A DNA stretch of 64,000 bases from DAOTYH01 sp034435015 (GTDB lineage: Bacteria > Chloroflexota > Anaerolineae > Aggregatilineales > UBA3940): the NCBI GenBank assembly GCA_034435015.1, contig DAOTYH010000043.1, positions 23,436 to 87,435 on the forward strand, in the 5' to 3' direction. The position numbers were made by a program, and so were the translations under genes. Below, piece by piece: positions 35,367 to 42,388 of this stretch; position 1 is the first letter of the stretch; every line of letters begins with the position of its first letter. The notes under the pieces are model-generated. The model did not search any database. It was given only the letters and a program-made list of their open reading frames with translations, and had not been told where the DNA came from.

Positions 35367-36575
35367 TTACTGCATCATTCCTAGCAGTAACTCGACCGCT
35401 TTGTCTGCGAACTCCGGGTCGTTAATATTAACGTCCATCTCAACGACGGGGATGCCGGGCTTGAGGTTATCTTTAATAGCCTTGAAGCAGGCCCCATCCG
35501 CCTCAGGGTCCCAGAAGGCATTGCCGGGACTGTCGAGCATCGAAACCCCTTTGAGGGGGATCATGACAGCCACTGGCCCTTTAGACTCGTTAGCGGCACG
35601 GGCGATCATCTTGCCAATCGCGATGTTCTCCTCAACGTTGGTGCGCAACAGGGTGATGTTGGGATTCCACTCATAGAGCTTACGGTTACGATATTTCTCA
35701 GGCACAGTGTCTGGCGCCCAGAAATTAGCCATATCCACACAGCCCGGAACCAGCACCGTCGGAATGCCCGCCCGTGCCGCCGCCATCATCCGATCTGGGC
35801 CTGCACTCAGCACACCGCCGCATACCTCATCGGCGAGTTCAGTAGTGGTAATGTCCAGGCAGGCCTTGATGTACCCATCCGCAATTAGGCCTTCCATGGT
35901 GCGCCCGCCCGTACCAGTCGCATGGAATACCAGCACTTCATACCCTTTGGCCTCCAGAGCGGCGCGGGCACGGTCAACGCATTTGGTGGTGTTGCCGAAC
36001 ATACTGGCCGTGATCAAGGGACGGGTCTCTTCGACTTCGGGCAACTCCTGTGCGACCATGCCTGCTATGGCGGCGGCGGCATTGGCATAGATGCGTCGGC
36101 TGATCGAGTTCAGTCCCGCCACGTCTACAACTGAGGGCATCATCGTGATGTCCTTCGTACCTACATAGGCGGATACATCGCCTGCCCCAACCGTCGAGAC
36201 CATCAATTTAGGGATGCCAACTGGCAGTTCGCGCATGGCGGCAGTCGCGATAGATGTGCCTCCGCCGCCACCCATCCCTAGAATACCGCCAAGACGGCCC
36301 GACTGATACAGTTCTTGGACAACCTTGACTGTGCCATCGGTCATGACCCGCATGGCCTTCGTTTTATCCTCACTGGCACGTAACTCTGCCAGATTGCTCC
36401 CACCCAGACGTGCTACCTCTTCATGGTTCACATCCGGCTCAAATGGCGGATCACCCATCACCCCAAAGTCAACCACGATGGTCTCCAGCCCATGAGAGCG
36501 GATCAGGTCACGCACAAAGCGGAACTCCTCTCCCTTTGTGTCCAGCGCTCCAACGATCACGACCGGTTTTGGCAT
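35367..36575 (-). CDS. UPF0261 / Tm-1-like ATP-binding protein
   Basis: This 402-residue protein is of the UPF0261 family, the N-terminal half of tomato Tm-1, an inhibitor of tobamovirus RNA replication. Typical segments are VVIVGALDTKGEEFRFVRDL, GILGMGGGGGTSIATAAMRE, ATGTGGRTMEGLI and VPGCVDMANFWAP. The start at 36575 is fixed by AGGAGG 7 bases upstream. Bacterial members are often found near sugar genes, but their metabolic role is unknown. The neighbouring TIM-barrel gene encodes the other half of the plant protein. Confidence 0.9.
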   Translation of the reverse strand: MPKPVVIVGALDTKGEEFRFVRDLIRSHGLETIVVDFGVMGDPPFEPDVNHEEVARLGGSNLAELRASEDKTKAMRVMTDGTVKVVQELYQSGRLGGILGMGGGGGTSIATAAMRELPVGIPKLMVSTVGAGDVSAYVGTKDITMMPSVVDVAGLNSISRRIYANAAAAIAGMVAQELPEVEETRPLITASMFGNTTKCVDRARAALEAKGYEVLVFHATGTGGRTMEGLIADGYIKACLDITTTELADEVCGGVLSAGPDRMMAAARAGIPTVLVPGCVDMANFWAPDTVPEKYRNRKLYEWNPNITLLRTNVEENIAIGKMIARAANESKGPVAVMIPLKGVSMLDSPGNAFWDPEADGACFKAIKDNLKPGIPVVEMDVNINDPEFADKAVELLLGMMQ

Positions 36576-36599
36576 ATGAGAACCTCCTATGAAAATCAC

Positions 36600-36788
36600 T
36601 CTGAACGGAAACTGCTATTTGCTGTTCTGTCTGTAGCAAAAGGGGGTATTCCTAACCGTATGCGAGTCTCTATCCTGTGTGCGGGGGTGCCTCTCTTAGG
36701 ATAAGATAATCATCAATTTCTGTCCAGTAGGAGGAACAACTTTGAACTCAGCTCAGGTTGAAATCCGGCTGGTGGGTTGAAAAACCGG
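36600..36788. other. Intergenic region between the UPF0261 gene and the valS promoter
   Basis: It must contain the minus-strand promoter of the UPF0261 unit, but I see no convincing -35/-10 pair. No coding potential, repeat or palindrome stands out. Confidence 0.5.
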
Positions 36789-36818
36789 TTGACATCTCAC
36801 AGATCAATATGCTAAACT
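36789..36818 (+). promoter_or_regulatory. valS promoter
   Basis: TTGACA (36789-36794), an 18-base spacer and TAAACT (36813-36818), placing the start point about 12-15 bases before the first conserved part of the T-box leader. Confidence 0.8.
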
Positions 36819-36825
36819 CTGCGCA

Positions 36826-37097
36826 AATTACATACTCGAATGGCAACGATTGAGAGGAGTAGGCGGGTTTCGCGCCAGATAGAGAAGGAAGTGCCACAGG
36901 CTGGAAGCCTCCACTGCCGCCCCCGCTGAAGGTCGCTCATGAGCCAAATTGTCGAAAGCTGTGCCCTTCCGCATAGCAAGTAGTCATGTTTCGGGATGCG
37001 CCCGTTATTGCGCTGAGAGTGCTGTCTGGAAACAGGCAGAACTAAGGTGGTACCACGGAGATTTACCCTGCCGTCCTTAGAGGCGGCAGGGGTTTTT
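36826..37097 (+). promoter_or_regulatory. T-box leader (tRNA-Val sensing) with terminator
   Basis: The leader senses uncharged tRNA and allows read-through into valS. Stem I starts near AACGATTGAGAGGAGTAG, and the 3' side of the specifier loop reads GAAGGTCGCTC, placing the specifier triplet GTC at 36932-36934 (valine codon), as in other T-boxes where GAA plus one base precede the codon. The T-box proper, AACTAAGGTGGTACCACGG, is at 37040-37058. Its TGGT bulge (37048-37051) can pair with the ACCA end of tRNA-Val. The terminator is CCCTGCCG (37066-37073) with CGGCAGGG (37084-37091), followed by T5. The codon and the downstream gene agree. Confidence 0.93.
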
Positions 37098-37125
37098 GTT
37101 ACATGCGATGGAAGGGGTGATGCGC

Positions 37126-37266
37126 ATGTCAACCGTAGCTGAGGATGGTGTCGCGGGCGTAGGAGACACCAAACCTTCACCAGCTTACCCTACGTTACAA
37201 CCTTTGGAAACAAGAAAGCGAAAAGGTAACTATGACACGCGCAAAAGAGTTGCCCAAGACATATGA
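37126..37266 (+). CDS. Possible small upstream ORF in the valS leader
   Basis: A 46-codon frame (MSTVAEDGVAGVGDTKPSPA at its start) opens after GGAAGGGG, downstream of the T-box terminator. It overlaps the valS start by 35 bases in another frame. It resembles no family I know and could be chance; translation of it would interfere with or couple to valS initiation. Confidence 0.25.
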   Translation: MSTVAEDGVAGVGDTKPSPAYPTLQPLETRKRKGNYDTRKRVAQDI

Positions 37267-39883
37267 TTTTAAAAGCACTGAGCAGAGGCTCTATGAGTGG
37301 TGGGAGAAGAATGGCTGGTTCAAGCCTGAGATCGCGGGACCTGATGCTGAGCCATTCGTGATCAGCATTCCTCCTCCCAATGTCACTGGTGCGCTTCATC
37401 AGGGCCATGCTCTGTTTGTCTCGCTCGAAGACCTGATGATCCGTCATGCCCGTATGAAGGGGTACGCCGCCCTATGGGTTCCGGGTACCGACCATGCAGG
37501 GATCGCTACCCAGCTTCAGGTGGAGCGCATGCTGGAAAGCGAAGGTACAAGCCGGACTGCCATCGGGCGTGAGGAGTTTCTACGCCGGACATGGGAATGG
37601 AAAGCCAAATACGGGGGGTGTATCACCCAGCAGTTGCGGCGTCTGGGGGCAAGCTGTGACTGGGATCGGGAGAGGTTCACGCTGGATGAAGGGCTGAGCC
37701 GGGCAGTGCGCGAGGCTTTTGTGCGCTGGTATCAACAAGGCCTGATCTACCGGGGCACCTATATGATCAACTGGTCACCGGGCCTGCAAACTGCCGTCAG
37801 CGATCTGGAAGTGGAACGTGAGGAAGAACAGGGCACACTCTATTACTTCAAGTACTGCTTGAAGGACAGCAACGACTATATTCCGGTCGCAACTACCCGC
37901 CCTGAAACTATTCTGGGTGATACAGCGGTGGCTGTCCATCCACAGGATGATCGCTATCGGGCTTTTGTGGGGCGAACTGCCCTGGTGCCCATACTTAACC
38001 GGGAGATACCCGTCATTGCAGACGAGTATGTTGATCGGGAGTTTGGCACGGGAGCGCTCAAGATCACACCGGCACACGATCCAAACGACTATGAGATTGG
38101 TCTGAAGCACCATTTGGCCGTCATAAACATCCTGAACAAGGATGCCACACTGAACGAGAATGCCGGCCCGTATGCCGGACAGGATCGCTTTGAGGCACGC
38201 AAGAACCTATGGGCAGATATGGAAGCCGCCGGGTTAACCATCAAGACTGAGCCGTATAGGCACGTTGTTCCGCGTTCCCAGCGCGGCGGCGAGCTAGTCG
38301 AACCAATGATCAGCACTCAATGGTTTGTCCGGATGCGCGAGCTGGCCGACGCCGCACTGGCGGCAGTGCATGATGGGCGAATCACCATTATCCCGGAGCG
38401 CTTTGTGAAAGTCTGGGATAACTGGCTGACCAATATCAAAGATTGGTGTATTAGCCGCCAGCTATGGTGGGGACACCGCATTCCGGCATGGTACTGCCAG
38501 GAATGCGGCCATATCACAGTGGCACGTGAAGACCCGACGGCCTGCGAGGCGTGCGGCTCACCTCATATTGAGCAGGACCCCGATGTGCTGGATACATGGT
38601 TCAGCTCAGGGCTGTGGCCATTCAGTACGTTGGGGTGGCCCGACGAGACACCCGATCTGCAACGCTATTACCCCACTACCGTGATGGAGACCGGCTACGA
38701 CATCCTGTTCTTCTGGGTGGCGCGCATGGTCATGATGGGGCTTTCCTTCACCGGTAAAGCCCCCTTCCGAACAGTCTATCTGCACGGGCTGGTCAGGGAT
38801 GAGCATGGCCGGAAGATGAGTAAGACATACAACAACGTCATTGACCCGCTCGATGTGATGGATGAATACGGCACCGATGCGTTGCGCTTTACTCTATTAA
38901 CTGGCTCGACGCCCGGCAATGACATGAACCTGTCCGTCGAACGCATTGCCGCCAACCGCAACTTCGCTAATAAGATATGGAACGCCGCCCGCTTCCTGAT
39001 CAGCAATCTGGGAGAAGATGACCCGACAGGCATATTGCCGCGACAGGGTCTCACTCTGCCCGACCGCTGGATTCTGAGCCGTCTCCATCGCCTGATCGAG
39101 ACCGTCAACCACCTCTTTGAGAACTATCAATATGGTGAGGCAGGCCGGCAGATTTACGACTTTGTGTGGGGTGAATATGCCGACTGGTATATCGAGATCA
39201 GCAAGATTGCCTTGTATGGAGAGGATGAGCATGCCAAATCTCGAACGCGCAGTATCCTGACCTACGTGCTGGACCAATGCCTGCGCCTTCTGCACCCCTT
39301 TGTCCCATTCGTCACTGAGGAGATATGGCAGCATATTCCCCACCAGGGCGAGGCCTTGATCGTTGCCCGCTGGCCAGAGGTTGATGAGTCGCTGTTTGAT
39401 ACGGAGGCTGAGAGCCAAATGGCGCTGGTGGTGGAGCTAATTCGCGGCATTCGCAACGTGCGTGCCGAGTATAACGTCCCGCCCGGAAAGCGTATTCCAG
39501 TGAAGATCAACGCGGGCCAGTGGGCAGGGGTCCTGCAAGGACAACGCGACCTGTTTATCCGGCTGGCCAGTGTGGACGCTGAGCACTTGGAGATTGAACC
39601 GGCTCTCTCCGAGATACCCCCGCAGGCCGCAACGGTGACTGTCAGTGGAGTGACAGCCTTCCTGCCGTTGGCTGGGCTGGTGGATATCGAGATGGAGAGA
39701 GAGCGAATACGGAGGGAGCTGGAAGAAGTCAGCCGGCAGATTGAACGGGTGGAGCAGGTACTCTCGAAAGATGGGTTTACTCAGCGCGCCCCGGCTGAGG
39801 TCGTCCAGAGAGAGAAAGACAAACTAGCAAGCCTCCAAGCCTCCCGCTTAGCACTGGAGGAGCGCTTAAGAAGCCTTGCCTGA
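37232..39883 (+). CDS. valS: Valyl-tRNA synthetase
   Basis: This class I aminoacyl-tRNA synthetase charges tRNA-Val. The HIGH-type motif is HQGH (PPPNVTGALHQGHAL), and the KMSKS-type motif is KMSKT (GRKMSKTYNNVIDPLD). The editing domain (VATTRPETILGDTAVAVHP) and anticodon-binding domain are present, along with a C-terminal coiled coil (from about residue 815: VDIEMERERIRRELEEVSRQ) that grips the tRNA. Its length of 883 is typical. Regulation is by the T-box leader just upstream. Confidence 0.98.
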   Translation: MTRAKELPKTYDFKSTEQRLYEWWEKNGWFKPEIAGPDAEPFVISIPPPNVTGALHQGHALFVSLEDLMIRHARMKGYAALWVPGTDHAGIATQLQVERMLESEGTSRTAIGREEFLRRTWEWKAKYGGCITQQLRRLGASCDWDRERFTLDEGLSRAVREAFVRWYQQGLIYRGTYMINWSPGLQTAVSDLEVEREEEQGTLYYFKYCLKDSNDYIPVATTRPETILGDTAVAVHPQDDRYRAFVGRTALVPILNREIPVIADEYVDREFGTGALKITPAHDPNDYEIGLKHHLAVINILNKDATLNENAGPYAGQDRFEARKNLWADMEAAGLTIKTEPYRHVVPRSQRGGELVEPMISTQWFVRMRELADAALAAVHDGRITIIPERFVKVWDNWLTNIKDWCISRQLWWGHRIPAWYCQECGHITVAREDPTACEACGSPHIEQDPDVLDTWFSSGLWPFSTLGWPDETPDLQRYYPTTVMETGYDILFFWVARMVMMGLSFTGKAPFRTVYLHGLVRDEHGRKMSKTYNNVIDPLDVMDEYGTDALRFTLLTGSTPGNDMNLSVERIAANRNFANKIWNAARFLISNLGEDDPTGILPRQGLTLPDRWILSRLHRLIETVNHLFENYQYGEAGRQIYDFVWGEYADWYIEISKIALYGEDEHAKSRTRSILTYVLDQCLRLLHPFVPFVTEEIWQHIPHQGEALIVARWPEVDESLFDTEAESQMALVVELIRGIRNVRAEYNVPPGKRIPVKINAGQWAGVLQGQRDLFIRLASVDAEHLEIEPALSEIPPQAATVTVSGVTAFLPLAGLVDIEMERERIRRELEEVSRQIERVEQVLSKDGFTQRAPAEVVQREKDKLASLQASRLALEERLRSLA

Positions 39884-39912
39884 ATCGAGCATATGAGTTC
39901 TGACACAGAAAG

Positions 39913-39946
39913 GGCGGGCGCAGTTTGTCGGATAACTGCGCCCGCC
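39913..39946. terminator. Bidirectional hairpin between valS and the TauE-like gene
   Basis: A perfect 13-bp stem, GGCGGGCGCAGTT (39913-39925) with AACTGCGCCCGCC (39934-39946), lies between the convergent stops. T-runs are weak on both sides. Confidence 0.7.
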
Positions 39947-39956
39947 GCTGTTTGCC

Positions 39957-40703
39957 TCACCCCCGCACGATCAGCAGGATAGCTGTCAGCGCCAGCAGGG
40001 CAATAATGACATACTCGAAGGTTTCCTTGTTGAGCTTATCTGCCAGCCACTTACCGACCCATACACCTACCGGCACAACTGGCAACAGCCATATGATCTG
40101 GAGGATATTCTGCCAGCTCAGAATGTGGGCATAGATATAGTAAGGGACCTTAATCCAGTTCAAGATAAAGAAGAACAGCGCAGAAGTAGCAATGAAGACA
40201 CGAGGCGTGATGTCCTGCATGAGGAGGTAGATCGTGACAGGCGGGCCGCCGATCTGCGCCAACGCTGATGAGAACCCTGCTACAACCCCTGTTAACAACC
40301 CATGCCACGCCTGAGGCTTGTATTTCATCTTGCCCAGAATCTGCTTCTCAAACAGCTTGTACAACACAAACAATAGCACAATTACACCCAGCCCCCGTTT
40401 GAGGACTGAGGGAGAGACATTGACAATGAAGAAAGTGCCAATCGTTACGCCAGCAATTGCCCCCGGAAGGAGCAGAAGGGCCAGCTTGCCATCCCACTTT
40501 TTCCAGTGGAACCACACTGCAAACACATCAGCCAACATCTGAGTAGGGAGAGCTAATCCGTTTGCCTGAGCGGTCGGCATAATCAGGGAAAGCAAAGGCA
40601 CGGCCAGTGCTCCCAACGTTCCGCCCAGCCCGCCCTTTGAAAGGCCTATCATGAACGCAACAACACCGAACAGAGCAAAAAAGATGATGGGGTCTGGAGC
40701 CAT
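39957..40703 (-). CDS. TauE/SafE-family membrane permease
   Basis: This 248-residue polytopic membrane protein has about eight hydrophobic segments and the family pattern GVVAFMIGLSKGGLGGTLGA near the N-terminus, with the second-half repeat around LLTGVVAGFSSALAQIGGPP. Members export or import sulfite, sulfoacetate or related anions, and many are of unknown specificity. It stands alone between valS (convergent) and the FHA gene, from which hairpins separate it. No sulfur-metabolism gene is adjacent, so the substrate is open. Confidence 0.9.
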   Translation of the reverse strand: MAPDPIIFFALFGVVAFMIGLSKGGLGGTLGALAVPLLSLIMPTAQANGLALPTQMLADVFAVWFHWKKWDGKLALLLLPGAIAGVTIGTFFIVNVSPSVLKRGLGVIVLLFVLYKLFEKQILGKMKYKPQAWHGLLTGVVAGFSSALAQIGGPPVTIYLLMQDITPRVFIATSALFFFILNWIKVPYYIYAHILSWQNILQIIWLLPVVPVGVWVGKWLADKLNKETFEYVIIALLALTAILLIVRG

Positions 40704-40733
40704 TTGGGGAAGGTGTCCTCTCTATGTGGTGAT

Positions 40734-40770
40734 GAAAAAGGGTGCCTGCCATCTCCAGATGGATGGCAGG
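40734..40770 (-). terminator. Terminator downstream of the FHA gene
   Basis: CCTGCCATC (40745-40753) pairs with GATGGCAGG (40762-40770). On the minus strand a T5 run follows after five bases. A second strong hairpin (CGGGCTTAGG 40824-40833 with CCTAAGCCCG 40852-40861, with an inner GAGC/GCTC stem) lies closer to the stop. Confidence 0.6.
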
Positions 40771-40884
40771 TTAGCATGTTCTTCAGTGTATCTCAATCAA
40801 GACAATAAGTGAAGGGGTTATTTCGGGCTTAGGAGCGGAACCGGCTCTGCCCCTAAGCCCGGCAGATAGCCAAACCTCTTTCGG

Positions 40885-42030
40885 TCAGTTTCTGCTGATT
40901 TCAATGGTGCTGGAGAGCAAAGTCTTTATGGGGGCAATGAGCCCTTCAACGAAGGGGAGACGCTCCTTCTCCGAGAGGCCAGGGTTGATTCGTCCCACTG
41001 CTTCCATAGCCAGTTGTCTTAGCAGGTCTTCGGTCACACCGACCGGCTCGTGATTTTCTACCATCCCGATATGCTTGGTAGTACCAATAACCTGCTTGGC
41101 AATATCCTCGGTGCCCCTGCTCTCTTCCTTCTCCCGTTTTCCATCTTTAGTTTCCGGGGCATCCCTCTCCCCTTTTAGGGATGTGTCTGCGTGAGGAGCA
41201 TCTTTGCTCTCAAAGGTGCTCGGTTTAGCCTTGTCACCCTTGCGATGAGGGGTTAGGACTTCCTCCACCATCCGGATAGCCTCAGAGGCGCCTCGAAGAG
41301 ACATAGAGAAGTTAGGCGGATACTTTATAGACAGAATACAAACCTCGGTCGACTCCTGCCCCCTGATCCGGTTAAAGACTGCCTGAACTTCGGTCAGTGC
41401 ATTTAGATAGGGACAAAGGGTGTCACTGATATAGTGAGGTGTAAGACTCTGCGGGACTTGCTCAAGTGTCCAGTCTCTGAGTACGACCTCGTTGGTCATC
41501 TGCTTGACAAGGGCGTGATTTGTGTGGAAGTAGACATACATCCTAAGCTGGCCAAGGCGGAGATGATCTCCGCTGTGAAGTGGATAGAACTTGTGCGGAG
41601 GGAGCCGCCTTTCATTGAGCCACGTGCCGTTCGTACTGCCTGTATCCTGAACAGTGCATAAACCATCAACAAATGTGATAACAGCATGCTGTCGTGATAC
41701 GCCCCGCTCCAATGCATCGTAATCTGTGAGGTCAACAGAAGGAAGAGGTTGGCCGGGGGCATGTCGTCCCAGCGTGATCCTATGACTGCCTTTGATGATG
41801 ATAGGGCGTTCCTGCCCCACAATAGACAAGGCAAGTGCATCAGCAGGAAGGCTAGCCAGTATAGGGGCCTGTTCGGATCTCGGCGCTTCTAGCTGGATAG
41901 CCGGCACTGTTTTGGTTATGAGGGAGAGAATGGTATCAGCATCAAACGGCTTACCGCACTTTGCGCACTCTTTTGCTTCGGGCTTGTTCTCCTGATTACA
42001 AGCTTGGCATATCCAAGTACTGTCTGTCAT
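40885..42030 (-). CDS. Zinc-ribbon and FHA-domain protein
   Basis: This 381-residue cytoplasmic protein starts with a zinc ribbon (Cys 8, 11, 22, 25) and has an FHA domain at about residues 65-165 with the phosphothreonine-binding signature: GRHAPGQ, then SRQHAVITF and DTGSTNGTWLNERRL. The C-terminal half is mostly helical, with a Lys/Glu-rich disordered stretch (about 270-310). FHA domains read Thr-phosphorylated partners. The divergent neighbour is a Ser/Thr kinase, so a kinase-reader pair is the natural inference. Confidence 0.9.
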   Translation of the reverse strand: MTDSTWICQACNQENKPEAKECAKCGKPFDADTILSLITKTVPAIQLEAPRSEQAPILASLPADALALSIVGQERPIIIKGSHRITLGRHAPGQPLPSVDLTDYDALERGVSRQHAVITFVDGLCTVQDTGSTNGTWLNERRLPPHKFYPLHSGDHLRLGQLRMYVYFHTNHALVKQMTNEVVLRDWTLEQVPQSLTPHYISDTLCPYLNALTEVQAVFNRIRGQESTEVCILSIKYPPNFSMSLRGASEAIRMVEEVLTPHRKGDKAKPSTFESKDAPHADTSLKGERDAPETKDGKREKEESRGTEDIAKQVIGTTKHIGMVENHEPVGVTEDLLRQLAMEAVGRINPGLSEKERLPFVEGLIAPIKTLLSSTIEISRN

Positions 42031-42388
42031 ATTTGTGCAAGCACCCCTAAGAAAACATGGGCATATTGAGTGCCCATATAATGAAGGTAGATGTAGGAAC
42101 CCTTTCTATCTAATAGGTGGCAGGAAACCTTAGGAAGAGAAGAGAGAAGAAAAGAGTCTATTCCATGATAAGTCCATCTAGCGAATTTTTCATCATCTTC
42201 TCATGAAAAATCCATTAATTTTTGCTTTCCATGAGGTGGCGCTTATCGCAGAGTGGCTTACAATCAAGAGAGGGCGGGCTGTTGACTGTGGTAATGTTCT
42301 TCATAATAAAGACAATCTCTTCTCCCTGAGCCAACCCTAGCACCTATCTGCTTGGCTGTACATAGTGCATGGCATAAGGCATTCCAAG
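42031..42388. other. Divergent intergenic region between the FHA and kinase genes
   Basis: Within these 358 bases a palindrome, TGGGCA (42058-42063), seven bases, TGCCCA (42071-42076), abuts a TATAAT (42077-42082). Farther right, TTGACT (42282-42287) and TAATAA (42304-42309) could form a kinase promoter with a 16-base spacer. The middle part is AT-rich with no coding signal. Confidence 0.45.

Noticed and set aside
26776..40703. Sulfoquinovose sulfo-transketolase pathway (split transketolase plus TauE-like permease)
   Set aside because: That route needs no sugar kinase and includes sulfonate aldehyde enzymes that are missing. The TauE-like gene is separated by valS and lies on the other strand.
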